64,000 nt of DNA from Xanthobacteraceae bacterium (GCA_029266425.1 JAQSWY010000006.1:84888-148887); one strand, 5' to 3'. Shown: positions 17,645 to 26,625, counted from the stretch's first letter. A program made the numbers and translations. The notes: a model not told the origin generated them from the sequence alone.

Positions 17645-18082
17645 CTACTGCCCTGTTCCGGCACCCCGGCGGCTGGGTCTGGACGCGGCAGCCTTGCCGG
17701 GCGCGCCGCGGCCGGCGGCGGTGGCCCACGGACGCGCCGAGCGCCCGGGAACCGGCCGGCCCTGCATCCGTGTTGCGCTCTGCAAGGCCACGGCCCGCGC
17801 CAGCACCGTGATCAGCTCCATCTGCGCGCGCCCCTTGAGGTGCAGGTTGAGCAGCGCGATCAGGCTGATCGCCACCCATACATAGATCACCAGGTCGACG
17901 CCGCGGCCGATGCCCGCCCATGCCGCGAGCCATGTCGCGTGCCCGGGCACCAGCACGAAATAGAGCCCCGCCAGCGCCGCTGCCATCGACAGCAGCCCGA
18001 CGACCGGCGCGTGCCGATATTCCCGCCAGGCATAGAGCACCACGGCGAGCAGCAGGACGATGAAGACGAGCTTTGCGATCAT
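17645..18082 (-). CDS. DUF2304-family small membrane protein
   Basis: The 145-residue protein has three to four membrane helices (3-20, 27-45, 64-84) and then a basic, alanine-rich tail (110-145). The size, helix pattern and end motif VAISLIALLNLHLKGRAQMEL fit DUF2304, a family found beside polyprenyl-phosphate glycosyltransferases. Its ATG overlaps the glycosyltransferase stop by four bases, so it is the last gene of the five-gene envelope operon. The tail is longer than I would expect and may be a readthrough extension. Confidence 0.7.
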   Translation of the reverse strand: MIAKLVFIVLLLAVVLYAWREYRHAPVVGLLSMAAALAGLYFVLVPGHATWLAAWAGIGRGVDLVIYVWVAISLIALLNLHLKGRAQMELITVLARAVALQSATRMQGRPVPGRSARPWATAAGRGAPGKAAASRPSRRGAGTGQ

Positions 18083-18768
18083 CGGCGTAGCCTCCGCGCG
18101 AAGAGATCGAGCACGATGGTGAGGGCGTCGCTGGTCCTCTGGCCCTTGGCGAGCGAGTAGTCGCTGTAGGCGACCGTCACCGGCGCCTCGATATAGGGGA
18201 GGCCGCTGGCGGCGATCTGGTGCAGGATCTCCGAGGCATGGGCCATCCGGTTCTGGTGCAGGTGGATGACGCTGGCGCCGCGGCGCGTCATGGCGCGCAG
18301 GCCGTTATGGGCGTCGGTCACGGCAAGGCCGGTGGTCATCCGGGTGAACCAGGTCGCCGCCTTCAGGAGCCAGCGGCGGCGCGGCGGGAGATCGACCGTG
18401 GCGCCCAGGGTGCGGCTGCCGAGGGCGAAGTCGGCATTGTTGCGTTCCAGGGCATCGAGCAGCGCCGTGATGTCGCTTGGGCGGTGCTGGCCGTCGGCAT
18501 CGAAGGTGACGACGAAGCGCGCGCCCTCACTGAGGGCGAATTCGATTCCGGTCTGCAGCGCCGCGCCCTGGCCGAGATTGAACGGGTGGCGCACCACCTC
18601 GGCGCCTGCCGCGGCGGCAAGTTCCGCCGTTGCATCTGCCGAGCCGTCGTCGACCACGACCAGCGCATGCCCGGTGCGCCGGACTTCGCGCACGACCTCC
18701 GTGATCATGCGGGCTTCGTTGTAGGCGGCGACCACCACCCAGACGCCGGCATTCGGTTGGGGACGCAT
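18079..18768 (-). CDS. Family 2 glycosyltransferase (polyprenyl-phosphate sugar transferase type)
   Basis: The 229-residue protein has GT-A motifs: VVVAAYNEARMI near 10, VVVDDGSADATAEL near 36, and the metal-binding TFDADGQHRPSD near 88. These fit the DPM1/GtrB group that loads a sugar from a nucleotide donor onto undecaprenyl phosphate. There is no C-terminal membrane domain, so the adjacent small membrane proteins may anchor it. I chose the start MRPQPNAGVW at 18768; the ORF to 19197 overruns the neighbouring gene. It forms part of the 17645-21492 operon. Confidence 0.85.
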   Translation of the reverse strand: MRPQPNAGVWVVVAAYNEARMITEVVREVRRTGHALVVVDDGSADATAELAAAAGAEVVRHPFNLGQGAALQTGIEFALSEGARFVVTFDADGQHRPSDITALLDALERNNADFALGSRTLGATVDLPPRRRWLLKAATWFTRMTTGLAVTDAHNGLRAMTRRGASVIHLHQNRMAHASEILHQIAASGLPYIEAPVTVAYSDYSLAKGQRTSDALTIVLDLFARRLRR

Positions 18769-18770
18769 CG

Positions 18771-19136
18771 CTAGCCTCCCACCAGTATGAGACCGAACAG
18801 GATCACGACGATGCCGCCCACCAGGCGGGCCGACAGCGGCTCGGCGAAGAGGAGGGCGCCGAGGAGCGGGGTGACGGCGAAGGCCAGCGCCACGAACGGA
18901 TAGGCCCGCGACAGCGGAGTGAAGCCGAGGACCCACACCCACACCACCGAGAGCGCGAAATAGAGCGCCAGCGCTGCGAGGAAGAAGCCGTTCTGCAGCA
19001 GCTGCGGCAGGCGCTCCACCAATCCCGCGCCGCCGGTCCTGAGCGCCGCCAGCTTGAACAGCAACTGCCCGCCGGCCATTCCCGCGGCGTACAGGCAGAG
19101 CAGGGCGATTTGCAGGGTGGAAAGCCGCTCGTTCAT
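18771..19136 (-). CDS. Small multidrug-resistance/EamA-like membrane protein (possible lipid-sugar flippase)
   Basis: The 121-residue protein has four helices (about 8-26, 45-65, 72-90, 96-118) and the SMR-like LSRAYPFVALAFAVTPLLGA near 72-91. In glycan operons such half-size DMT proteins (ArnE/ArnF-like) flip undecaprenyl-phosphate-linked sugars. It lies between a methyltransferase and the GT2, overlapping the former by four bases. The flippase role is inferred from context only. Confidence 0.72.
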   Translation of the reverse strand: MNERLSTLQIALLCLYAAGMAGGQLLFKLAALRTGGAGLVERLPQLLQNGFFLAALALYFALSVVWVWVLGFTPLSRAYPFVALAFAVTPLLGALLFAEPLSARLVGGIVVILFGLILVGG

Positions 19137-19990
19137 GACGGCCTCCGCAGCACCACGCGCATGGCGTCGAACAGATTGACCGGCAGGCCGATCGCACTCG
19201 CCTTTGGTGCTGTCGCCCGCCGGCCGAACATGCGGCCGAGCTGGAACAGCACGAGCGAGGCCGGCACGATCTTCCAGGGATGGTCGAGCGCCTCGACGCG
19301 CATGCCGAGGCGAACCGAGAGGCGCTCGATGCTGTGCGCCGTGAAGAACCACAAATGCTGCGGCGGCGTCATCAGCCGCCACGAGGCGCCGAGCCAGCGG
19401 GCGAGCGGCGAGCCGAAATCCCCGGTGGTGAGGACGATGATGCCGCCGGGCCGCAAGTGCCGGGCACAGAGCGACAGCGTCTCGTGCGGATCGGGCAGAT
19501 GTTCGATGACGTCGAGCAGGACGATGACGTCCATGTCGCCGAGCGCGGCGAGCTTCTCCTCATCGGCGACGCCGCTGAGCACGTTCAGCCCGCTCTTGCG
19601 GCAATGCTCCGCGGCATCCTCGGCAAGCTCGATGCCGGCGACCTCGAAATGCCGGCGCGCCTCCTCGAGGAAGAAGCCATAGGCGCAGCCGATCTCCAGC
19701 AGCCGGCCGGAGTGGCAATGGCGGCGAATGAGGTCCACCGTGCCGGCGAACTCGCGGCGCAGCACGCCTTCGGTGCCGAGGTAATCGGCATAGCCGTCGG
19801 CGTGTCCCCCTGAGAAGTAGTCGGCGGTGTAGTAGGTGTCGGGATCGAAGCTGGCGGCGTCGGTGCGGCCGAGCCCGCAGGCCTCGCATTGCCAGATGTC
19901 GTAACCGGCCTTGGTGTAGAGGCAATGCTGCAGCATTGCTTCAGCACAGGCAGGGCAATGCCAGAGACGAGGGTCTGTCCGCTGCAGCAT
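19133..19990 (-). CDS. Class I SAM-dependent methyltransferase with N-terminal zinc ribbon
   Basis: The 285-residue protein begins with a cysteine ribbon (CPAC near 12 and CEAC near 35). It continues into a Rossmann methyltransferase: SAM motif I LLEIGCAYGFFLEEA near 98, acidic loop GIELAE near 119, and a VLLDVIEHLPDP motif near 155. This arrangement is common in O-antigen and sugar methyltransferases. The likely start is MLQRTDPRLWHC at 19990, two bases from the upstream gene's stop. Substrate unknown; the operon suggests a lipid-linked or nucleotide sugar. Confidence 0.8.
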   Translation of the reverse strand: MLQRTDPRLWHCPACAEAMLQHCLYTKAGYDIWQCEACGLGRTDAASFDPDTYYTADYFSGGHADGYADYLGTEGVLRREFAGTVDLIRRHCHSGRLLEIGCAYGFFLEEARRHFEVAGIELAEDAAEHCRKSGLNVLSGVADEEKLAALGDMDVIVLLDVIEHLPDPHETLSLCARHLRPGGIIVLTTGDFGSPLARWLGASWRLMTPPQHLWFFTAHSIERLSVRLGMRVEALDHPWKIVPASLVLFQLGRMFGRRATAPKASAIGLPVNLFDAMRVVLRRPS

Positions 19991-19992
19991 GG

Positions 19993-21492
19993 CTACCACC
20001 CCCAGTCGAGGCGGCCGACCGCCTGGAACGTCGCCGCGGCGGAAACGATCGAGCCGGCGATCGCGATCCCGGCCATCACCGCCCGCGGCGGCATCCAATC
20101 AATGAGCGCGGCGACCACCGCCGCCGCCACCGGCAGCAGCACGACGAAATAGCGGCCCTGGACGCCAGAGATGAAGCCGTCCGCGATCGGCGACCAGGCG
20201 AGGAAGAAGACGAGATAGACGCACACCACATAGGCCAGCATGGTGAGGACGCCGATGGCGGCGATCCGCATCCGTGTCGTGCGGTCCGGCCCCAGTCGCG
20301 TCATGAAGCTCGCGACGAGGCCGGCGCCGAGCAGCGGATAGGCGAGGGACGGCAGCCGGGTATCGCCCCAGCCGAGCACGCCGATCACCTGCGGCCACAG
20401 GGCAACGCAATCGCGCGCCAGCGTCGCCGCCAGCATCCGCGGAAACAGCAGCGGATCGCTCGCCATCTGACCGAGCTTCCAGAGCGGATCGAACTGCTCG
20501 CCCGGGAGGTTCGAGCCATCGCTGATGCGCCACGTCCCGGCGTCGCCGCCGACCGCGATCACCCATAAGGGCGTCAGGATAAGGCCGGGAAGCACGACGA
20601 GGGCGAGCGTGCGCCAGCGCCGCGGCAGCTCCCGCAGCGGCGTGCGCACTGTCTCGAGCAAGGCGAAGACGATCTGTGGCGGCTTGCTGAGGATGCACAA
20701 GGTCATCCACGCCATCCGTTCCCACAGCCCCGAGCCCTTCTCGGGGTCGACCGTGAAGGCGCGCGAGGCGCCGGCAAGGGAGAGCGCCAGCACCAGCATG
20801 GTGAAGCCGAGCGTCGGGCCATCGGCGCTGATGACCGCGCGGCCATAGAGCGAGGAAGGCAGCATGCCGATGAACAGGAAGGCCCAGCCAAGGCGCGGCG
20901 CGAGGCTGATGGCGTAGGCGATCAGCACGGTGGTCACCGCCAGCCCTACAAAGCGCATCAGATAGAGCGTGCCGAGGAAGTCGAGGCCTGCCAGCCGGGC
21001 AATGGCCGCGGCGGCGACATAGGGTACATAGGCCGCCGGCGTATAGCCTTCCGAACCCTCATAGAGCACGAAGACCGGCTCGCGCGGGGCATCGCCGGCG
21101 TGTTCGGCGGGGTGGCGCCGCTCAAAATCCTGCAGCACGCCGCGATAGGAGAAACCGGGCGTGCCGATCTTGTATCGGGTCTTCTGGAAGTAATCGAAAT
21201 CCGCCGCTAGACCGGCGGGAAGAAGGATTCCCTTCCGCCCCCTCTCATCGATCTCGGACACGATGATCTCGCCTCGCGAGAGCCCGTAGGCGCGCAAGAG
21301 ATGCGCCGGCTCGTCGGCCCCGCGCAGCGGCGGCACGAAGACGGCGACAAGCGTGCCGAAAAGGAACGAGAACAGGACGAACAGCCGGGCTGGCCGGATG
21401 ATCTGCCACGAGGAGTGGACCGGTGCATATCCGGCCTCAAGGCTGCCCTCCAGGGCGGCGGCCCTGGGTGGGCCCTGGTGAAAGAGAAACAT
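19993..21492 (-). CDS. DUF2142-family polytopic membrane protein
   Basis: The roughly 499-residue protein has about ten to twelve helices and the DUF2142 hallmark PPLRGADEPAHLLRAYGL near 55-72, where acidic residues follow the first helix as in GT-C glycosyltransferases. DUF2142 proteins are thought to transfer sugars from polyprenyl-phosphate donors in the periplasm; direct proof is sparse. I chose ATG 21492 because GAGGGAGGA precedes it; ATG 21516 is also in frame. As first gene of the envelope operon it would use the donor made by the GT2. Confidence 0.78.
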   Translation of the reverse strand: MFLFHQGPPRAAALEGSLEAGYAPVHSSWQIIRPARLFVLFSFLFGTLVAVFVPPLRGADEPAHLLRAYGLSRGEIIVSEIDERGRKGILLPAGLAADFDYFQKTRYKIGTPGFSYRGVLQDFERRHPAEHAGDAPREPVFVLYEGSEGYTPAAYVPYVAAAAIARLAGLDFLGTLYLMRFVGLAVTTVLIAYAISLAPRLGWAFLFIGMLPSSLYGRAVISADGPTLGFTMLVLALSLAGASRAFTVDPEKGSGLWERMAWMTLCILSKPPQIVFALLETVRTPLRELPRRWRTLALVVLPGLILTPLWVIAVGGDAGTWRISDGSNLPGEQFDPLWKLGQMASDPLLFPRMLAATLARDCVALWPQVIGVLGWGDTRLPSLAYPLLGAGLVASFMTRLGPDRTTRMRIAAIGVLTMLAYVVCVYLVFFLAWSPIADGFISGVQGRYFVVLLPVAAAVVAALIDWMPPRAVMAGIAIAGSIVSAAATFQAVGRLDWGW

Positions 21493-21676
21493 TCCTCCCT
21501 CGACCGTTCGACGCATACGGTTGCCGGTCGGCGCGGCGCTTCCCTAACGGAGGGTGGAGGGATTTGGTTCCTGCTGGAATTTCTATGAATACTCCAATAC
21601 CGCACGCGGCACGAGCCGTGGTTGCGGAATGCCAGCGGCTGCTGGCGGATAGGTCAGGCCGTCGCCCGCGGCCGGA

Positions 21677-21850
21677 TCACGCATCGCCGATGCGGTCGAG
21701 TTCGTCGAGCTCGGCGGCATGGCGCTGCCCCCAATCGCAAAGCGCGAGCAGCACCCGCTCCAGGCTCAGTCCCAGCGCCGTCGCCGAATAGTCGACGCGC
21801 GGCGGCACCTGCCGGAATACCTCGCGATGCACCAGCCGGTGCTCCCGGCG
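21677..21850 (-). pseudogene. HxlR-family regulator remnant (C-terminal part)
   Basis: Reading the minus strand to the TGA at 21677 gives about 55 residues with LVHREVFRQVPPRVDYSATA followed by LGLSLERVLLALCDWGQRHA. These are the wing and last helix of HxlR-type winged-helix regulators. No start codon or DNA-recognition helix remains. The homology stops where the oxidoreductase remnant on the other strand begins, near 21850. Confidence 0.75.
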
Positions 21851-22203
21851 GCCAAGGCGTCGATCTCGCTTTCGATCTCATGGGCGGCACGCCGACGCAA
21901 TCGTGCGTCGATGCGCTGGCGCCGGGCGGCGAACTGGTGTTCGGCGCGCTCGGACGCTTCGCTCTCGCACCAAGCGCTCTGGAGACGATGTTCGCCGGCA
22001 ACCAGTCGGTGCGTGGCTTCTCCCTGCTGCCTTTGCTGACGCCGGCCAATGTGCACGCGGATCTGACGGCCCTGTTCGACCTCGCCGTTACCGGCGGATT
22101 GAAGGTGGTGCACGGCGGGTCCAATCGCCTCGATCAGGCGGCGGAGGCGCATCGCGCGCTCGAGGAGCGTCGCTCCAGCGGCAAGATCGTCCTGATACCA
22201 TGA
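21851..22203 (+). pseudogene. Zinc-type alcohol dehydrogenase/quinone reductase remnant (C-terminal part)
   Basis: The plus-strand frame ending at 22203 gives about 117 residues starting GVDLAFDLMGGTPTQSCVDAL and ending with AHRALEERRSSGKIVLIP. This is the last third of an MDR-family oxidoreductase. The catalytic domain and most of the cofactor domain are gone. The upstream part of the open frame (21622-21850) is not homologous; it is antisense to the HxlR remnant. Expression of a useful product is unlikely. Confidence 0.78.
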
Positions 22204-22243
22204 TGCCGCCCGCTATCAGAGCCGCCCGGCAGTCCAGGATGAG

Positions 22244-22330
22244 CTGTCGTCCCCGGCCCTGTGCCGGGGATCTCGATTCCTGACAGCGCATCGGAGATCG
22301 AGATGGCCGGGACAAGCCGGCCGTGACCGA
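22244..22330. repeat. Dispersed inverted repeat, family A copy 2
   Basis: It begins gtcgtccccggccctgtgcc and ends with the mirrored ccgggacaagccggccgtgac. It is closest to copy 1, sharing the middle gacagcgcatc segment, so the family has at least two internal variants. It lies between converging genes. Confidence 0.75.
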
Positions 22331-22353
22331 GAATTGGACTGTCGGGCAGAATC

Positions 22354-23346
22354 TCAGTCGAGCGTGACGACGATCTTGCCCATCTGCTCGTTGGATTCGA
22401 GATAGCGGTGGGCCTCGACGATGGCGTCGAACGGGAAGGTGCGGGTGATGATCGGCTTCAGAGCGCCGGAGGAGAGACCTTCGAGGATGAAGGTCTTGGC
22501 GGCGGCGAGCTTGCCGGCATCCTTGACGATCTCGCTATAGACGTAGCCGCGCACGGTGAGGCTGCGGGTCAGCGCCTGGAACAGCGGGAAGGGCGTCGGC
22601 GCGCCGCTGAGCAGGCCGTATTCGAGCAGCACGCCGCCATCCGCCATGGCCTCTGCGAGCGTGTCGACGATCGGCCCGGCGATCGGATCGAACACCAACC
22701 GCGCACCGGCGCCGCCGGTGATGGCGCGCACCTGCGCGACGAGATCCTCCTCCTCGGTGGCGATGACGTGCGCTGCGCCGGCATCGAGGATTCCCTGGCG
22801 CTTTGCGCTGGTGCGCGTGGTGGCGATCGGGATGGCGCCGATCATGTTGGCGATCTGGATCGCGGCGAGGCCGACGCTGCTGGAGGCGGCCGTGATCAGA
22901 ACGAACTCGCCCTTGGTGAGGCGTCCGACATCGATCAGCCCGCCATAAGCGGTGACGTACTGCATCCAGGAGGCGGCCGCCTCCTCCATCGACAGCGAGG
23001 ACGGATGCTTGACGACGAGCTCGGCCGGGAAGGTCGCGAGCTCGCCATAGGCCGGCCAGCGCCGCATGGAGAGCGGCGGGATCACGCTCACCGCATCGCC
23101 GGGCGTGAAGCCTTCGACTTTGGCGCCGACGGTTTCGACGACCCCGGCCGCCTCATAGCCGAGCCGCTGGGGAAATTGCGGCTCCTCCACATAGATGCCG
23201 CTGCGGAACATCGCCTCGGCGCGGTTGAGGCCGAGCGCGCGCACGCGGATGCGGATCTCGCCGGGTCCCGGCGGGGGAAGCTCGATGTCCTCGATCCTCA
23301 GCGCCTCGGGACCACCGATTTCGTGAAAGCGAACCACACGGGTCAT
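22354..23346 (-). CDS. Zinc-independent quinone oxidoreductase-like MDR protein
   Basis: The 330-residue protein is a medium-chain dehydrogenase/reductase: an N-terminal GroES-like domain (VRFHEIGGPEALRIEDIELP near 4-23, LGYEAAGVVETVGAKVEGF near 63) and an NAD(P) domain (ITAASSSVGLAAIQIA near 146). The structural zinc cysteines are missing, as in QOR-type enzymes that reduce quinones or enals. It starts at 23346 and is divergent from a LysR regulator, a common pairing for electrophile or quinone detoxification. Confidence 0.85.
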   Translation of the reverse strand: MTRVVRFHEIGGPEALRIEDIELPPPGPGEIRIRVRALGLNRAEAMFRSGIYVEEPQFPQRLGYEAAGVVETVGAKVEGFTPGDAVSVIPPLSMRRWPAYGELATFPAELVVKHPSSLSMEEAAASWMQYVTAYGGLIDVGRLTKGEFVLITAASSSVGLAAIQIANMIGAIPIATTRTSAKRQGILDAGAAHVIATEEEDLVAQVRAITGGAGARLVFDPIAGPIVDTLAEAMADGGVLLEYGLLSGAPTPFPLFQALTRSLTVRGYVYSEIVKDAGKLAAAKTFILEGLSSGALKPIITRTFPFDAIVEAHRYLESNEQMGKIVVTLD

Positions 23347-23456
23347 TGCTTGGCTCCAAATTGAAAAGCAGAGTGCTCGTATGGATGTATGATGCAGGTG
23401 CGAGACAGGATAAATCGGCCCGCCGTTACGACTATCGAAATCACTGGTTCTCAATC

Positions 23457-24356
23457 ATGGATCGCCTCACCAGCATGTCGGTGTTCGCCAAGGTTGCCGA
23501 GGTCGGCTCCTTCGCTGCCGCGGCCGAGCTGTTCGACCTGTCCGCGCCGATGGTCGGCAAGCATGTGCGGGCGCTGGAGGAGCGGCTCGGTGCAAAGCTC
23601 ATCAACCGCACCACGCGGCGCCAGAGCCTCACCGAGTTCGGGCGGCTCTATTATGAGCGCTGCAAGTTGGTGCTGGCCGAGGCCGATGCCGCCGACGCGC
23701 TGGCCGGCGAGATGCAGGGCGCCCCGCGCGGCCCGCTGCGCGTCACCGTGCCGGTGCTGTTCGGGCGGCGCTGCGTGGCGCCGGTGCTGATCGGGCTCGC
23801 GCGCCGGCATCCCGAGCTGGAGCTGACGCTGTCGTTCAGCGACCGTCCGGTCGACCTGATGGAAGACGGCTTCGATCTTGCGGTGCGCAACGGCGCCATC
23901 GGCGAAGGCGTCGGGCTGATCACCCGCCGCGTCGCCCGCCAGCACATGACGGTCTGCGCCGCGCCATCCTATCTCGAAGCCCGGGGCACCCCGGCAACGC
24001 TCGCCGGGCTGGAAGCCCACGATGGCATTCTCTATGGCCGCTCAGGCCTCACCCGCACCTGGATGTTTCCACAAGACGAGGGCGCGCCGCTCGCCATAAC
24101 GCCGCGCAGCCGGCTGCGCTTCGACGATCTCGAAGCCATCGCCGATGCCGCCATCGCCGGCATGGGGCTGGCCTGGTTGCCCTGCTGGCTGATCCGCGAC
24201 CATCTCGCCTCGGGCGCGCTGGTCCGCGTGCTGCCCGACCAGCCCAACATCGCCTTCGACAGCCATGCTCTGTGGCTCGAAACCCCGCATCTGCCGCTGC
24301 GCATCCGCCTCGCCATCGATGCGCTGGCGACCGAGCTGTCGAGATACACGGACTAG
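23457..24356 (+). CDS. LysR-family transcriptional regulator
   Basis: The 299-residue protein has a LysR helix-turn-helix (FAKVAEVGSFAAAAELFDLS near 10-29), the LEERLGAKLINRTTRRQSLT signature near 41-60 and an effector domain of the CrgA/DsdC-like group. The start MDRLTSMSVF at 23457 is chosen; the longer ORF runs back through the promoter. It sits 110 bases from the divergent quinone oxidoreductase gene, which is its likely target. Confidence 0.9.
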   Translation: MDRLTSMSVFAKVAEVGSFAAAAELFDLSAPMVGKHVRALEERLGAKLINRTTRRQSLTEFGRLYYERCKLVLAEADAADALAGEMQGAPRGPLRVTVPVLFGRRCVAPVLIGLARRHPELELTLSFSDRPVDLMEDGFDLAVRNGAIGEGVGLITRRVARQHMTVCAAPSYLEARGTPATLAGLEAHDGILYGRSGLTRTWMFPQDEGAPLAITPRSRLRFDDLEAIADAAIAGMGLAWLPCWLIRDHLASGALVRVLPDQPNIAFDSHALWLETPHLPLRIRLAIDALATELSRYTD

Positions 24357-24461
24357 CGGGTTCGCGGGCCGGCGAGATTTCGGCGTGGCCGGTTTGGCCG
24401 CAATGCTCCCGCAATGTTCGTCCAATAGCGGGACGAGAGCGAGCCGCGGCCGGAGACAGCC

Positions 24462-25148
24462 TTGCGCATTCTGCTGGTGGAAGACGAGGCGGAAATGGCG
24501 AGCGCCCTCGGCACGGCGCTCAACCGGCACGATATTGTGCTCGATCATGTCCCGACATTGGCGGAAGCCGAGGAGGCGCTGGCCGAGCGCGTCCACGATG
24601 CGGTGCTGCTCGACCGGCAATTACCGGATGGCGACGGCCTCTCGCTGCTGGCGCAATTGCGCTCCGGACGTGCGGCGGATTCGCGCGGCGTGCCGGTCAT
24701 CGTGCTCACAGCGCGCAGCGAGATCTCGGAGCGCGTCGCCGGGCTCGACGCCGGAGCCGACGACTATCTCGCCAAGCCCTTCGCGGTGGAGGAATTGCTG
24801 GCCCGCCTGCGTGCCGTGCTGCGTCGGCCGGGCGACCTCGCCGCCCGCATCGTACGCCTCGGCAAGCTCGCTTTCGATTGGGAGCATCGCGAGGCGAGCG
24901 TCGCCGGCCTCGCGCTCGACCTGCCGCGCCGCGAGCTCCTGGTGCTGGAGACGCTGCTGCGTCGCGCCGGGCGCACGGTGATGCGCGCCTCGCTTGAAGA
25001 GGCGGTCTACGGCTTCGACGACGAAGTGCAGTCCAACGCCCTCGACGCCCATATATCGCGCCTGCGCCGGAAGCTCGCCGAGGCCGGCGCCGGCATCGAG
25101 ATCCACGGCATTCGCGGCGTCGGCTATCTGTTGCGGGCGCCCGCATGA
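24462..25148 (+). CDS. OmpR/PhoB-family response regulator
   Basis: The 228-residue protein has a receiver domain with acidic pocket VEDEAE near 6-11, phosphoacceptor Asp51 in LLDRQLPDGDG and Lys105 in LAKPF. A winged-helix output domain follows (VYGFDDEVQSNALDAHISRL near 185-204). The start is a TTG at 24462; no ATG or GTG places the receiver correctly, and residue 2 onward matches the family. It overlaps the kinase gene by four bases (ATGA), forming a two-component system of the QseBC/PmrAB-like type. Confidence 0.92.
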   Translation: MRILLVEDEAEMASALGTALNRHDIVLDHVPTLAEAEEALAERVHDAVLLDRQLPDGDGLSLLAQLRSGRAADSRGVPVIVLTARSEISERVAGLDAGADDYLAKPFAVEELLARLRAVLRRPGDLAARIVRLGKLAFDWEHREASVAGLALDLPRRELLVLETLLRRAGRTVMRASLEEAVYGFDDEVQSNALDAHISRLRRKLAEAGAGIEIHGIRGVGYLLRAPA

Positions 25149-26524
25149 GCATGGCCCGGAAATGCTCGCTCCGCTGGCGGCTCGTGGTGCGGCTCCTCGC
25201 GCTGCAGGCGGCGCTCCTCACCTTGTTCATGCTGGTGAGTTTCGGCGCCCTGCTCGCATCTGGCTGCCTCCCCAATCTGGAGCCGGAGGACAGCGTCGTC
25301 GACACGCTGGCAGCGGCGGTGGCACGGGATGCGCAAGGCGGTCTGGTGCTCGATCCGACGCCGGAGCTGGTGCGGTTACGCGAGGCCAACCCCGCACTGT
25401 GGTTCCAGGTTCGCGACGGTGGCGGAGGCGTCCTGACCGAAGGCGCGGTGCCGGCGCGGTTCGCCGGCGTCGGCAAGGCGCTCGATCAGGTCGGGCAGGC
25501 CCGACTCGGCTGGAGGATGGGCGACCCGCCGCGCTCCGGCGCCCGCATGAAGCAGGTGGCGACGGCGGCGGGCAGCGTGCAGATCATGACCGGCTATGGC
25601 GGCCAGGTGCCGATCACTTCGGTGATCTGGGCGGCCCTCACCATTTCCGCGGGTGTCATGCTCCCCGTCCTTATTCTGATGGCGGTGGCGACATTGATCG
25701 CGACGCCGATCGTGGTCCGCCAGGCGCTGGACGGGCTGGATGCCACGGCGGCCGAGGCGGAGCGCATCGAGATCAGCGAGCCCGGGGCGCGTCTATCGCT
25801 CGACAACGTTCCCCGGGAAGTCGCCCCGCTGGTCAAGGCGGTGAACGACGCGCTCGGGCGGCTCGATGAGGGCTATGAGCGCCGCCAGCGCTTCCTGATG
25901 GACGCGGCCCATGAGCTGCGCACCCCGATCGCCATATTGACGACGCGGCTCGAGGGTCTCGACGATGGCCCGCAAAAGGCGCGCCTCGTCGCGGATGCCG
26001 CACGGCTCGCCAATCTCGCCGAGCAATTGCTCGACCTGCAGCGCGTGGACCGCGACCGGCGCAGCTTCATCGCGGTGGACCTCGTCGAACTCGGCCGGCA
26101 GGTCGCCGCCGACCTCGCGCCGCTGGCCATCGCCGCCGGCTTCGAATTGTCGTTCGAGGCCGATGCCGGGCAGGTGCAGGTGTTCGGCGATCCGCTGTCG
26201 CTGGAGCGGGCGCTGACCAATCTGGTGCAGAATGCGATCGAGCATGCCGGCAGGCGCGGGGCCATCACCATTCGCGTGGAGCGCAGCGGCGCGGTGGAAG
26301 TGGTGGACGAGGGCCAGGGCATTCCCGCCGAACTCCGCCGGCAGATCTTCGAGCCGTTCCAGCGCCTGCAGCCGCGCGACCGCGGCGCCGGGCTCGGCTT
26401 GACGCTGGTCAGCGAGATCGTCCGGCTGCACCGCGGCTCGATCACCGTGCTCGACGGGCCGCGCGGCGGCGCGCGGTTTCGTATCCTGCTGCCGATGCCG
26501 CAGGCTGGATTCATGGTGGGCTGA
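25145..26524 (+). CDS. Membrane sensor histidine kinase
   Basis: The 459-residue kinase has two membrane helices (about 14-38 and 160-190) enclosing a periplasmic sensor of about 120 residues. Then come a HAMP-like linker, the dimerisation helix with His256 in MDAAHELRTPIA, the N box NLVQNAIEHA near 358, G1 VVDEGQGIP near 385 and G2 GAGLGLTLV near 408. It phosphorylates the adjoining response regulator. The signal is unknown. The gene is followed by two strong hairpins, the second with a T-run. Confidence 0.92.
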   Translation: MSMARKCSLRWRLVVRLLALQAALLTLFMLVSFGALLASGCLPNLEPEDSVVDTLAAAVARDAQGGLVLDPTPELVRLREANPALWFQVRDGGGGVLTEGAVPARFAGVGKALDQVGQARLGWRMGDPPRSGARMKQVATAAGSVQIMTGYGGQVPITSVIWAALTISAGVMLPVLILMAVATLIATPIVVRQALDGLDATAAEAERIEISEPGARLSLDNVPREVAPLVKAVNDALGRLDEGYERRQRFLMDAAHELRTPIAILTTRLEGLDDGPQKARLVADAARLANLAEQLLDLQRVDRDRRSFIAVDLVELGRQVAADLAPLAIAAGFELSFEADAGQVQVFGDPLSLERALTNLVQNAIEHAGRRGAITIRVERSGAVEVVDEGQGIPAELRRQIFEPFQRLQPRDRGAGLGLTLVSEIVRLHRGSITVLDGPRGGARFRILLPMPQAGFMVG

Positions 26525-26525
26525 A

Positions 26526-26556
26526 GGGTTGCGGCCGCGTAATGCTGCCGCAACCC
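26526..26556. repeat. Perfect 10-bp hairpin directly after the kinase gene
   Basis: gggttgcggc at 26526-26535 pairs with gccgcaaccc at 26547-26556. It starts two bases after the kinase stop and precedes the stronger hairpin at 26573. Confidence 0.5.
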
Positions 26557-26572
26557 GGAGGCCCCACATGAA

Positions 26573-26625
26573 GGAGGGTTTCGCCCCATCTTCGCCCCCC
26601 ACGGGGCGAAACCCTCCACTTTTTC
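26573..26625 (+). terminator. Rho-independent terminator of the two-component operon
   Basis: The arms ggagggtttcgcccc (26573-26587) and ggggcgaaaccctcc (26603-26617) are perfectly complementary (15 bp) and are followed by acttttt. This is the most canonical intrinsic terminator in the window, 48 bases after the kinase stop. Confidence 0.75.

Noticed and set aside
21622..22203. A complete 193-residue oxidoreductase
   Set aside because: Only the last 117 residues are homologous. The first part is antisense to an HxlR remnant, so it is a fusion artefact of a deletion.
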